Shown here piece by piece: positions 26,873-35,702 of a DNA stretch of 64,000 bases. The position numbers and the translations under genes are program-made. The stretch's first letter is position 1. Every line of letters begins with the position of its first letter. This DNA comes from Streptomyces sp. NBC_00341 (GTDB lineage: Bacteria; Actinomycetota; Actinomycetes; Streptomycetales; Streptomycetaceae). The DNA lies in the NCBI RefSeq assembly GCF_041435055.1, contig NZ_CP108002.1, positions 7,688,001 to 7,752,000 of the forward strand, in the 5' to 3' direction. The notes beneath the pieces are model-generated. The model was not told the origin of the DNA. It searched no databases and was given only the letters and a program-made list of their open reading frames with translations.

Positions 26873-28546
26873 TCAGTTGCCGGAGCCGTTCTTCTCGAGA
26901 ATGTCCTGGTACCAGGCGCGCAGCTTCTCGCCGCCGCTCTTCTTCCAGGTGTTCACCGCGTCGTCGATGTCGCTGACCTTCTTGCGGCCGCGCCGGACGT
27001 CCTTCTGCAGGTCGTCGAAGGGCGTGTAGAGGGAGGCGTACCGCTGGGGTTCGACGATCTGCATGCCGAAGAAGAGCGGCTTCTTGACGTTCGGGGCCTG
27101 GCGCGCCATCCAGGCCGCGTAGTCCTTCGCCAGCTGCGGCTGGTCCGGGTAGGCGATGGAGGTCGGCGGTGAGGCGAGGTACAGGAAGGTGGCGGGCTGG
27201 GCCTCCTCGACACCCTGCGGGGTGAAGGCGGGTGCCCCGTCCTTGATCGTGTAGTGGGTGCCCTTCACGCCGTAGTTGGTGAGCATGAACTCCTCGGTGC
27301 CGAAAGGCGCGGCCGCGTAGTCGGCTATCGCGAGGAACTCCTCGATCCGCGCCTTGGAGAGCTTCTTGCTGAGGAAGGTGAAGATGCCCGCCGGGTCGTC
27401 CTGCCACAGGACCGGCCTGCCGCCGTCCTGGTCGAAGAAGTCGAGCGCCTGCATGTCGAACTTCGGGTTGGCGGTCGCCTGTTCGGTGACCATGCCTTTC
27501 CAGCCGCCGGTGCCGTCGTTGTACATCACCACGTGTCCGCTGGTGAAGCGGATCTTGGCGTCGGCGTCCTTGTTGGCCTCCGCGTCCGGGTGCACGTATC
27601 CGCCGTCGTGGAGCTTGCGGGCGAAGGCGAGCGCCTCGCGGTACTCCTTCGTCTCGATCTTGTGGACCAGCTTGCCGTTCTCCAGCTGCCAGTAGTGCGG
27701 CGCGTCGGGCAGCAGACCGTAGATCTTCTGGATGCAGGTCCAGAGGTCGTCGAAGGCCCAGACCTTCTTCCTGGGCGACGTGTACTCCTTGCCGAACGCC
27801 AGCAGGTCGTCCGCGCTCGCCGGTACGGCGCCGGAGCCGGTCAGGTCCTTGCGGTAGAAGATCGCGTTGCCGATGACCGGCGTCGGCATGGGCAGTCCGC
27901 GCAGCTTGCCGCCGAAGACGGAGTACTGCCAGGCGCCCGTCGGGATGTTCGCCAGGTTCGGGTACTTCTTGACGGCGTCGCCCGCCAGATAGGGGCTCAG
28001 GTCCGCGAACTTGGCGGTGATCGCGTTGCGGATCTGTCCCTGCATGTTCCAGCCGGGGATGGTCATGACGTCCGGGATGTCCGAACCGGCCAGCACCGCA
28101 CCGATCTTGTCCTGGTAGGTGTTGCCGTCCTGCGGGTCGAAGTTCAGCGTGGCGCCGACCGCCTTGTTCACCGCCGCGTAGTACGGGTTGTTCTTCTTCG
28201 GGACGGTGCCCCACAGCGGGGTCATGACGCGGAACTGTGAACCCTTGCCCGGGACCGACTTCACCGAGGTGACCAGCGGGTCCGGCAGCTTGGTGAAGCC
28301 GGGGCTCGAACCGTTGACGCTCGCGACATCCGGCTCGACCAGGTTCAGCGGGGCGTACGCCGGCACAACCTTCTTGAGTGCCTTGCCCGTTGTCGCACCC
28401 TCCTTGCTCCCGGAGCCGGAGCCGGAGCCGCCGCACGCGGCGAGCAGCGGTACCCCGCCGGCCACGGCGACAGCGGCCACCGCGCCGGTGGCGAGGAAGC
28501 TTCTCCGGCTCGGGGCCGTGGAGGAGGGGGAGGAATTCGGCGTCAT
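26873..28546 (-). CDS. extracellular sugar-binding lipoprotein, LplA type
   Basis: A 557-residue substrate-binding protein of a CUT1 importer. The signal peptide has a twin-arginine (SRRSFLATG) and a lipobox LLAAC near residue 37, so it is probably Tat-exported and lipid-anchored. The large size fits the LplA subgroup that binds oligosaccharides. Start ATG 28546 is chosen from the signal peptide. It is the first gene of the minus-strand operon binding protein, two permeases, GH42 and GH95. One LacI-type operator lies 192 bp upstream. Confidence 0.92.
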   Translation of the reverse strand: MTPNSSPSSTAPSRRSFLATGAVAAVAVAGGVPLLAACGGSGSGSGSKEGATTGKALKKVVPAYAPLNLVEPDVASVNGSSPGFTKLPDPLVTSVKSVPGKGSQFRVMTPLWGTVPKKNNPYYAAVNKAVGATLNFDPQDGNTYQDKIGAVLAGSDIPDVMTIPGWNMQGQIRNAITAKFADLSPYLAGDAVKKYPNLANIPTGAWQYSVFGGKLRGLPMPTPVIGNAIFYRKDLTGSGAVPASADDLLAFGKEYTSPRKKVWAFDDLWTCIQKIYGLLPDAPHYWQLENGKLVHKIETKEYREALAFARKLHDGGYVHPDAEANKDADAKIRFTSGHVVMYNDGTGGWKGMVTEQATANPKFDMQALDFFDQDGGRPVLWQDDPAGIFTFLSKKLSKARIEEFLAIADYAAAPFGTEEFMLTNYGVKGTHYTIKDGAPAFTPQGVEEAQPATFLYLASPPTSIAYPDQPQLAKDYAAWMARQAPNVKKPLFFGMQIVEPQRYASLYTPFDDLQKDVRRGRKKVSDIDDAVNTWKKSGGEKLRAWYQDILEKNGSGN

Positions 28547-28737
28547 TGCGTCAACCCTTCGAGGCGCACCAGGACGACACGTGGCGGGTGACCGCCGTTC
28601 GGTTCCTGTGTCTGAGGTGGAGCGTTGCTGACTGGACCGGCGTGACCGGCCGCAGGTGAAGCGGTTCAACAGGGAGGTGGCAGAACCTGTCGCCGTCCCG
28701 GGAAATCCAGGGCGTCGGGCGCCCCGTCGAAGCTCTG

Positions 28738-28751
28738 TCGAAGCGCTTCGA
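28738..28751. promoter_or_regulatory. LacI-type operator 3
   Basis: Exact tcgaagcgcttcga palindrome, 192 bp upstream of the binding-protein start on the minus strand. Confidence 0.85.
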
Positions 28752-28907
28752 TGTTGCAGCGAGGTTAAGTGAAGGGTCCCGGTCGCACAAGAGTCCGTTT
28801 CCAGATTCCTCCGACCTGTTTCCTAACCGTTTCCTGACTCAACGGGAGCTGGTGTGAGCGGTGGTCGAGGTAGAGGCCTTGACACTGGCGGGGTTGGCCG
28901 CAGAGCA

Positions 28908-28921
28908 TCGAAGCGCTTCGA
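28908..28921. promoter_or_regulatory. LacI-type operator 4
   Basis: Exact tcgaagcgcttcga palindrome, 79 bp upstream of the GH3 start; with site 3 it brackets the divergent promoters, 170 bp apart. Confidence 0.85.
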
Positions 28922-28999
28922 AGGATCTTCTGAGGGTTCTCGGAAGCTCGAACGAGGTCCTGGCACCAAAACCTCCCACCTCTCCAAGGGGACCCGCAC

Positions 29000-31894
29000 G
29001 TGACGGAACAACCGCAGCCCTTCCGCGACCCGCGACTGCCCTTCGCCAAGCGCATCGACGACCTGCTCCAGCGGCTCACGCCCGACGAGCGGATCGCGAT
29101 GCTGCACCAGTACGCACCGGCCGTCGACCGGCTCGGGCTCGGCGCCTTCAGGACCGGTCAGGAGGCCCTGCACGGCGTGGCGTGGATGGGACCGGCGACG
29201 GTCTTCCCGCAGGCCGTCGGGCTCGGCGCCACCTGGAACGACGCGCTGGTGCGCCGGGTCGGGGAGGCGGTCGGCAACGAGGTCCGGGCCAAGCGCGCAC
29301 AGGACGACCGGGTCGGCCTCAACGTCTGGGCCCCGACCGTGAATCTGCTGCGCAACCCGCTCTGGGGCCGGGGCGAGGAGGGGTACTCCGAGGACGCCTG
29401 CCTCACCTCCGCCATCGCGGTCGCGTACACCCGGGGGCTGCGCGGCGACCACCCGCTCTACTGGCGGACCGCCCCCGTCCTCAAGCACTGGCTCGCCCAC
29501 AACAGCGAGACCGACCGCGACACCGCCTCCTCCTCGGTCCGCCCGAGGGTCCTGCACGAGTACGACCTCAAGGCCTTCCGCGACGCGGTCCGGGCCGGCG
29601 CGGTGGCCGGGGTCATGCCCGCGTACAACCTGGTCAACGGGCGGCCCAACCACCTGTCGCCGCTCCTGGCCCAGCAGTTGCGCGGCTGGACCGACCAGTC
29701 GCTGGTGGTCTGCTCCGACGCGGGCGCGCCCTCCAACCTCGTCGACTCCGAGCACTACTTCGCCACCCATGAGGAGGCGACGGCCGCCGCCCTGCGGGCC
29801 GGTGTCGACAGCTTCACCGATCACGGCCAGGACCCCACCGTCATGACCGGCCGCATCCGGCGAGCCCTGGAGCGCGGGCTGCTCGACGAGCACGACATCG
29901 ACACCGCGGTCCGCAGACTGCTCGAACTGCGTTTCTCGCTCGGTGAGTTCGATCCCGGCCTCGACCCCTTCGCGGGCGCCGCCGACTTCGACACTGCCGA
30001 ACACCGGGCGCTCGCCCAGGAGGCCGCGGAGCAGGCCGTCGTCCTGCTGAAGAACGACGGCCTGCTGCCGCTGGAGCCCGCCGCCGGGAAGACCGTGGCG
30101 GTCGTCGGGCTGCTCGCGGACGCCTGCAAGCTCGACTGGTACAGCGGCACGCTGATCCACCGCTCCACCCCGCTCGACGGGATCCGGGAACGGTTCGGCG
30201 CCGAGCACGTGGTGTTCGCGGAGGGCGCGGACCTGGTCCGGCTGAAGTGCGCGGACGGCTGGCTCCAGGTGCCGGCCGCGGACACCGGCCAGGACTCGGC
30301 ACGGGGTGCCCAGGGCGCCCTTGACCCGGCGCTCCTCGCGGGGCGCACCGATCTGCCTCCGCTGACCTGCGGCGACACCCCGACAGACCTGGCGCTCGTG
30401 GACTGGGGAAACGGTGTGATCACCCTGCGCGAGCCGGCGGGCCGCTATCTGTCGGTGGCCGAGGACGGCTGTCTGCGGGCGTCCGCGGACGAGCCCGGCG
30501 GCTGGATCGTTCAGGAGACGTTCCGGCTGGAGGCGGTGGAGGGGCATGCGGGCGGTCACCGGATTCTGCACATCGGCACGGGTGGGTATGTCTCTGTCGC
30601 CGCCGACGGCGTAAAGGTTGCCGTCCCGGGCGAAGAAATCCCGGCCCCCGGTACAGGAGCCCCCGGAGCGGACGACGCCCCCGGGACGGTCTTCGAGGTG
30701 GAGGTGACCGAACGCGGTGAGGACGCCGTGGCCCGCGCCGCCGCCTCGGCCGACACCGTGATCGTCGTGGCCGGCAACGACGCCCACATCAACGGCCGCG
30801 AGACCGAGGACCGCACCACGCTCGATCTGCCCGCCCAGCAGGAACGCCTCTGGCGTGCCGCCCACGCCGCCAACCCGCGCACCGTCCTTGCCGTCACCTC
30901 CGCCTACCCGTACGCCCTCGCCGACGCGGCGGCCACGATCCCCGCGCTGCTGTGGACCGCGCACGGCGGACAGGCCGCCGGAACGGCGCTCGCCCGGGTC
31001 CTGGCGGGCGACGTCTCGCCGGCCGGCCGGCTGCCGCAGACCTGGTACGCCTCCGACGCGGAACTGCCCGGTCTGCTCGACTACGACATCATCGGCTCCC
31101 GGCAGACCTACCTCTATTACCGGGGCACACCGCTCTACCCGTTCGGCCACGGCCTCTCGTACAGCGAGTTCACCTACAGCGGCCTGACCGCGGAGCGTGC
31201 GGGCGACCTCGTGCGGGTGTCGCTGACCGTCACCAACGCGGGGGCCGTCGCCGCCGACGAGGTCGCCCAGCTCTACGTGCGGGCGGTCGCGCCGTCCGTC
31301 CCGAGGCCGCTGCGGCAGCTGGCCGGCCACCGCAGGCTGCACCTGGCGCCCGGCGCAGCGGAACGCGTCGAGTTCGGCGTCCCCGTGACCGAGCTCGGCC
31401 ACTGGGACGTGGCGCACGGCCGCTGGACCGTCGAGCCCGGCGCGTACGAGATCCAGGCCGGCGCTTCCAGCGCCGACATCCGGACCGTCACCGTGCTCAC
31501 CGTCGAGGGTGAACCGGCCGGCCCGCGGCAGGTCCTGACGCGAGGTCTGGAGGCGGCCGACTACGACGAGCAGTTGGGCACCGTGATCGTCGACCGGACG
31601 AAGACCGAGGGCGACGCCGTGTCCGCGTCCGCCACCCGCAACGAACTCCTCTACCGAAGCTGCGACTTCGGCGCCGGGGCCCAGGACCTCGCGGTGTCGG
31701 CGTCGGGGGAGGGGGCCGTACACATCACCGTCGACGGCGCCACGGTCACCGTTCCGGTGAGCGCCACCGGCGGACCGTACGACTACCGCACCCACCGGGC
31801 CGCGATCAGCGCCTCCGGCGTCCGCGACCTGCGCGTCACCCTGGACGGCGCCGTACGTCTGGCCCGGATGTCCTTCACCGGGGAAACGCAGTGA
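29000..31894 (+). CDS. GH3 beta-glycosidase with beta-trefoil-like insert and C-terminal CBM-like domain
   Basis: A 964-residue GH3 enzyme, probably a beta-glucosidase or beta-xylosidase. The barrel (about 1-310) has FPQAVGLGATWN, KHWLAHNSE and nucleophile Asp240 in VVCSDAGAP. The alpha/beta sandwich (about 330-720) is interrupted at about 467-540 by a segment with two GRYLSV/GGYVSV-type repeats, like a fascin/beta-trefoil fold, where many family members carry PA14. A fibronectin-like domain (about 730-840) and a final about 110-residue beta-rich domain resembling CBM6 follow. No signal peptide is seen. The GTG at 29000 has aagggga 7 nt upstream. It is the first gene of the plus-strand operon. 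Confidence 0.9.
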   Translation: MTEQPQPFRDPRLPFAKRIDDLLQRLTPDERIAMLHQYAPAVDRLGLGAFRTGQEALHGVAWMGPATVFPQAVGLGATWNDALVRRVGEAVGNEVRAKRAQDDRVGLNVWAPTVNLLRNPLWGRGEEGYSEDACLTSAIAVAYTRGLRGDHPLYWRTAPVLKHWLAHNSETDRDTASSSVRPRVLHEYDLKAFRDAVRAGAVAGVMPAYNLVNGRPNHLSPLLAQQLRGWTDQSLVVCSDAGAPSNLVDSEHYFATHEEATAAALRAGVDSFTDHGQDPTVMTGRIRRALERGLLDEHDIDTAVRRLLELRFSLGEFDPGLDPFAGAADFDTAEHRALAQEAAEQAVVLLKNDGLLPLEPAAGKTVAVVGLLADACKLDWYSGTLIHRSTPLDGIRERFGAEHVVFAEGADLVRLKCADGWLQVPAADTGQDSARGAQGALDPALLAGRTDLPPLTCGDTPTDLALVDWGNGVITLREPAGRYLSVAEDGCLRASADEPGGWIVQETFRLEAVEGHAGGHRILHIGTGGYVSVAADGVKVAVPGEEIPAPGTGAPGADDAPGTVFEVEVTERGEDAVARAAASADTVIVVAGNDAHINGRETEDRTTLDLPAQQERLWRAAHAANPRTVLAVTSAYPYALADAAATIPALLWTAHGGQAAGTALARVLAGDVSPAGRLPQTWYASDAELPGLLDYDIIGSRQTYLYYRGTPLYPFGHGLSYSEFTYSGLTAERAGDLVRVSLTVTNAGAVAADEVAQLYVRAVAPSVPRPLRQLAGHRRLHLAPGAAERVEFGVPVTELGHWDVAHGRWTVEPGAYEIQAGASSADIRTVTVLTVEGEPAGPRQVLTRGLEAADYDEQLGTVIVDRTKTEGDAVSASATRNELLYRSCDFGAGAQDLAVSASGEGAVHITVDGATVTVPVSATGGPYDYRTHRAAISASGVRDLRVTLDGAVRLARMSFTGETQ

Positions 31895-31961
31895 ACCGTC
31901 CCGCGACGCGAACCCCCTCTCCCGCCAGTCCCGTTCGAGCTGCCCCCGGCAAGGAATCCTC

Positions 31962-34238
31962 ATGAAGTTCACCGACGGCTTCTGGCTCATGCGTGAGGGC
32001 GTACGTGCCTGCTACGCCACCGAGATCCGCGATCTGCGCGTCAGCGAAGAGCGGTTCACCGCCTACGCGGCGGTCAAGCACGTCGCCGAACGCGGCGACA
32101 CCCTCAACACCCCACTGATCACCGTCGAATGCTTCTCCCCGGCCGAGGGGATCATCGGCGTGCGCGCCACCCACCACGCCGGGACGGTGAACCGGGGGCC
32201 CGACTTCGCGCTCCCCGGACTGGACCCGGCAGCCGCCGGTGCCCGGACCCGGCAGGACGGGGCCGTCACCGAACTGACCAGCGGACCGCTCACCCTGCGC
32301 ATGGACGGCGACGGGCCGTGGGGCCTCACCTTCCTCGACGCCGACGGCCGCCGTCTCACCGGGGCGGGCGACAAGGGCACCGCCTTCGCCACCACGTCGG
32401 ACGGCACCCACCACATGGTCGCCCAACTCGCCCTGGACATCGGTGAGAACGTCTACGGCCTCGGTGAGCGCTTCACCCCGTACGTCAAGAACGGCCAGAG
32501 CGTCGACATCTGGCAGGCGGACGGCGGCACCAGCAGCGAACTGGCCTACAAGAACATCCCGTTCTACCTCTCGTCACGCGGCTACGGCGTCTTCGTCAAC
32601 CACCCCGGAAGGGTCTCCTTCGAGATCGGCTCCGAGTCGGTCGGCCAGGTGCAGTTCAGCGTCGAGGACCAGTCGCTGGAGTACTACATCGTCGCCGGGC
32701 CGACCCCCAAGGAGGTGCTGGCCCGCTACACCGCGCTCACCGGCCGCCCCGCACTGCCGCCGGCCTGGTCGTTCGGTCTCTGGCTCACCACGTCGTTCTG
32801 CACCTCCTACGACGAGGAGACCGTGACGTCGTTCGTCGACGGCATGGCCGGACGCGAAATCCCGCTCTCCGTCTTCCACTTCGACTGCTTCTGGATGCGT
32901 GAGTACCAGTGGTCGGACTTCCTGTGGGACCCGGACGTCTTCCCCGACCCCGAAGGCATGCTGGCCCGGCTCAAGGAGCGCGGCCTGCGGATCAGCATGT
33001 GGATCAACCCGTACATCGCCCAGAAGTCCGCACTGTTCGCGGAGGCCGCGGAGCGCGGATACCTGGTCCGCCGGCCCAGCGGTGACGTCTGGCAGTGGGA
33101 CCTGTGGCAGCCCGGCATGGCCCTGGTCGACTTCACGGACCCGGCGGCGCGCGAGTGGTACAGCGGCAAGCTCCGCGCCCTGCTCGACCAGGGCGTCGAC
33201 TGCTTCAAGACGGACTTCGGCGAGCGCGTGCCCACCGATGTGGTGTGGCACGACGGCTCGGACCCCGAGCGGATGCACAACTACTACGCACAGATCTACA
33301 ACCGGACGGTCTTCGAACTGCTGGAGAAGGAGCGCGGACCCGGCGAGGCGGTGCTCTTCGCCCGCTCCGCGACGGCCGGCGGCCAGCAGTTCCCCGTGCA
33401 CTGGGGCGGTGACTGCTTCGCCTCGTTCACGGCGATGGCCGAGTCCCTGCGCGGCGGCCTCTCACTGAGTCTGTCCGGCTTCGGCTTCTGGAGCCATGAC
33501 ATCGGCGGCTTCGAGGGCACCCCGGACCCGGCGGTCTTCAAGCGCTGGCTCGCCTTCGGCCTGCTCTCCTCGCACAGCCGGCTGCACGGCAACGTGTCGT
33601 ACCGGGTGCCGTGGGCGTTCGGCGAGGAGGCGGTGGACGTCGCCCGCGCGTTCACCCTCCTCAAGCACCGGCTGATGCCGTACCTGTACGGGGTCGCCGC
33701 CACCGCCCACCGGACGGGCGTGCCGATGATGCGCCCCATGCTGCTGGAGTTCCCGGACGATCCGACGACCCGGATGCTGGACCGTCAGTACATGCTCGGA
33801 CCTGACCTGCTGGTCGCACCGGTCTTCACCGAGGACGGGCAGGTCGAGTACTACGTCCCCGAGGGCACCTGGACGTCGCTGCTGACCGGCGAGACCGTCA
33901 CCGGGCCGGTCTGGCGCCACGAGACCCACGGCTTCGACAGCCTGCCGGTCCTGGTCCGCCCCGGCGCGGTGCTCCCCTGGGGCGCAGAGGACCAGCGCCC
34001 GGACGGCGACTGGCTGGACGGACTCACCCTGCGCGCCTACGGTCCGGTGGCCGCCGCCGACGCCGTGGTCACGGTGCCGGACCTGACGGGAGCGGTCGCC
34101 GCGACGTTCCGGGTGGTCCGGGACGGGGCGGCCCTGAGCGTCACGGCCGAGGGGAGCGACCGGCCCTTCCGGGTGGTCGACGAGGAGACCGGAGCCACCG
34201 GGGAGGGTGCGGGCACGGTGACGCTGCGGGGCGCCTGA
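31962..34238 (+). CDS. GH31 alpha-xylosidase (YicI type)
   Basis: A 758-residue GH31 enzyme closest in layout to alpha-xylosidase YicI. The N-terminal beta-sandwich leads to the barrel motif SVFHFDCFWMREYQWSDF, which in YicI-type enzymes shapes the xylose pocket. The catalytic nucleophile is Asp418 in CFKTDFGERVP and the acid/base Asp484 in WGGDCFASF. There is no signal peptide. Alpha-xylosidases release xylose from the non-reducing end of xyloglucan oligosaccharides or isoprimeverose. It lies 67 bp after the GH3 gene with an aaggaa site before the ATG, so the two form an operon. Confidence 0.93.
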   Translation: MKFTDGFWLMREGVRACYATEIRDLRVSEERFTAYAAVKHVAERGDTLNTPLITVECFSPAEGIIGVRATHHAGTVNRGPDFALPGLDPAAAGARTRQDGAVTELTSGPLTLRMDGDGPWGLTFLDADGRRLTGAGDKGTAFATTSDGTHHMVAQLALDIGENVYGLGERFTPYVKNGQSVDIWQADGGTSSELAYKNIPFYLSSRGYGVFVNHPGRVSFEIGSESVGQVQFSVEDQSLEYYIVAGPTPKEVLARYTALTGRPALPPAWSFGLWLTTSFCTSYDEETVTSFVDGMAGREIPLSVFHFDCFWMREYQWSDFLWDPDVFPDPEGMLARLKERGLRISMWINPYIAQKSALFAEAAERGYLVRRPSGDVWQWDLWQPGMALVDFTDPAAREWYSGKLRALLDQGVDCFKTDFGERVPTDVVWHDGSDPERMHNYYAQIYNRTVFELLEKERGPGEAVLFARSATAGGQQFPVHWGGDCFASFTAMAESLRGGLSLSLSGFGFWSHDIGGFEGTPDPAVFKRWLAFGLLSSHSRLHGNVSYRVPWAFGEEAVDVARAFTLLKHRLMPYLYGVAATAHRTGVPMMRPMLLEFPDDPTTRMLDRQYMLGPDLLVAPVFTEDGQVEYYVPEGTWTSLLTGETVTGPVWRHETHGFDSLPVLVRPGAVLPWGAEDQRPDGDWLDGLTLRAYGPVAAADAVVTVPDLTGAVAATFRVVRDGAALSVTAEGSDRPFRVVDEETGATGEGAGTVTLRGA

Positions 34239-34264
34239 GGGAGCTGCCCCCGGGACGCGCGGGG

Positions 34265-34289
34265 CGGTGACCGGCTCCCCCCGGCACCG
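34265..34289. terminator. hairpin between convergent GH31 and DUF4232 genes
   Basis: Arms cggtg/caccg and ccgg/ccgg, interrupted by one bulged base, around a six-base loop. It sits in the 59-bp gap between converging stops, so it could serve both strands. Confidence 0.55.
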
Positions 34290-34297
34290 TCCCGCGC

Positions 34298-34825
34298 TCA
34301 GCGTGTCGCGTCCGCCAGGGCCCGGTCGGCGGCGGCGCGGGAGGTGTGCCACAGGGTGGTGACCGGCTCCCACACCTGGATCCCGCGGCCCATGCCCACC
34401 GTCGCGGCGCCGAACGTGACGCCGTGGTGCGAGGGGTCCGCCGCCACGGACAGGGTGCGGACGACGTGGCCCTCGGTGGCGCCCGGGGCCGCCGTGCGTA
34501 CGGCGGCGTACCCGTGCTCGCCCGGCGAGAGCACATAGGGGCCGCTGGTCGCCGGCGGCACGGCCTCGGCCGAGCCGTCCAGCCCCCGGAAGGTGACCGT
34601 GGGGATGCGGTCCACCACACAGGTGCTCCCGCCCCGGTTGGTGACGGCGATCCGGGCCACGTTCCGCTGCCCGCCGGACGAGGCCGAGACGCTGAGGGAC
34701 TGCTCCTGGCAGATACCCGGACGGGGGGCCGACGTACCGGCCGGGGCGGCGGTCACGCCGGTGGCGGTCAGGGCCACGGCGGCCGTCGCGGTGAGCGCGG
34801 CGGTGAGAGCGGAGGACGGGCGCAT
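34298..34825 (-). CDS. secreted DUF4232-family protein
   Basis: A 175-residue exported protein. A signal peptide (about 1-30, ending TGVTAAPAG) precedes an immunoglobulin-like beta domain with the DUF4232 pattern: Cys near the start (ICQEQSLSVS), then NRGGSTCVVDRIPTVTF, giving a likely disulphide. The ATG at 34825 has a ggggaga site. The family is abundant in Streptomyces and of unknown function. It is divergent from the TetR gene and shares its promoter region, so it may also be a target of that repressor. Confidence 0.83.
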   Translation of the reverse strand: MRPSSALTAALTATAAVALTATGVTAAPAGTSAPRPGICQEQSLSVSASSGGQRNVARIAVTNRGGSTCVVDRIPTVTFRGLDGSAEAVPPATSGPYVLSPGEHGYAAVRTAAPGATEGHVVRTLSVAADPSHHGVTFGAATVGMGRGIQVWEPVTTLWHTSRAAADRALADATR

Positions 34826-34986
34826 GTTGTTTCTCCCCTTGGATCGACAGCCTGCGGTCGTGGCCGGAGGACCCGGCGACCGGTACAACCGACAGGGACA
34901 TTCTGGACGGTATGCCACGCTCCTGGCGATAGATGGGGCATATCGCTTCAATATCTACCGTCGAGATGCCTGGGTATCCGGACGAT

Positions 34987-35024
34987 TCCTATACCTCTTA
35001 GGTAAATCCTTAATAGGTATAGGA
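34987..35024. promoter_or_regulatory. TetR-type operator with nested inverted repeats
   Basis: Perfect 10-bp arms tcctatacct (34987-34996) and aggtatagga (35015-35024) flank an 18-bp centre that starts with a further half-site: tacct-ctt-aggta at 34992-35004. The region is markedly AT-rich for this genome and contains tataggat, a possible -10 element, 31 bp before the TetR gene start. It lies between the DUF4232 and TetR genes. Confidence 0.75.
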
Positions 35025-35054
35025 TCGTGGGTGACGGCTGACGGAAGGAAGAGC

Positions 35055-35624
35055 ATGGTGCGCGCAGGGCTGACGGCTGACCGCCTGGCTCAGGCCGGGG
35101 CGGAGCTGGCCGATGAGGTCGGCTTCGACCAGGTGACCGTCTCGGCGCTCGCCCGGCGGTTCGACGTCAAGGTCGCGAGCCTGTACTCGCATCTGAAGAA
35201 CTCCCACGACCTCAAGACCAGAATCGCCCTGCTCGCCCTGGAGGAGCTCGCCGACCGCGGGGCCGCCGCACTCGCCGGACGGGCGGGCAAGGACGCACTC
35301 AAGGCCTTCGCGGACGTCTACCGCGACTACGCCCGCGAGCACCCCGGTCGTTACGCCGCCGCCCAGCTGAGGCTCGACCCGGAAGCGGCCGCCGCCAGCG
35401 CAGGCGGCAGGCACGCGCAGATGACCCGGGCCATCCTGCGCGGCTACGAACTGACCGAGCCCGATCAGACACACGCCGTCCGGCTGCTGGGCAGCGTCTT
35501 CCACGGCTACGTCAGCCTGGAGATGCAGGGCGGATTCAGCCACAGCGCCCCCGACTCGCAGGAGAGCTGGTCGTGGTCCCTGGACGCACTGGACGCCCTG
35601 CTGCGGAACTGGCCCGCGCCCTGA
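35055..35624 (+). CDS. TetR/AcrR-family regulator with WHG-type ligand domain
   Basis: A 189-residue repressor. The N-terminal helix-turn-helix reads TVSALARRFDVKVASLYSHL (about 24-43), and the C-terminal domain contains LLGSVFHGYVSLEMQGGF, the WHG signature region. The ATG at 35055 has an aaggaag site. The operator at 34987-35024 is directly upstream, consistent with autoregulation. The SGNH hydrolase gene 78 bp downstream is the likely co-transcribed target. Confidence 0.92.
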   Translation: MVRAGLTADRLAQAGAELADEVGFDQVTVSALARRFDVKVASLYSHLKNSHDLKTRIALLALEELADRGAAALAGRAGKDALKAFADVYRDYAREHPGRYAAAQLRLDPEAAAASAGGRHAQMTRAILRGYELTEPDQTHAVRLLGSVFHGYVSLEMQGGFSHSAPDSQESWSWSLDALDALLRNWPAP

Positions 35625-35640
35625 CCGGAGTTCCCGGGCA

Positions 35641-35702
35641 CCTCAGCGTTCCGAGCAACACCTCAACGTTCCGAGCAACAGGTAGAGGCAACAGGTAGAG
35701 AC
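35641..35702. repeat. short direct repeats before the SGNH hydrolase gene
   Basis: Two 20-bp copies of cctcaRcgttccgagcaaca are followed by two copies of ggtagagRca(aca). The second pair provides the ribosome-binding region of the next gene and twice repeats the aggta half-site seen in the operator at 34987-35024. Confidence 0.85.

Larger units (their letters stand above)
28547..28999. promoter_or_regulatory. divergent control region between importer and GH3/GH31 operons
   Basis: A 453-bp region without a credible gene. It contains both outward promoters and two exact copies of the LacI-type operator, one placed towards each operon. A pyrimidine-rich stretch with three gtttcc/gtttcct repeats lies between them around 28797-28840. 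Confidence 0.75.

Noticed and set aside
28823..31990. Frame of over 1000 codons on the minus strand opposite GH3
   Set aside because: Same shadow effect; the GH3 frame is complete with its catalytic motif.
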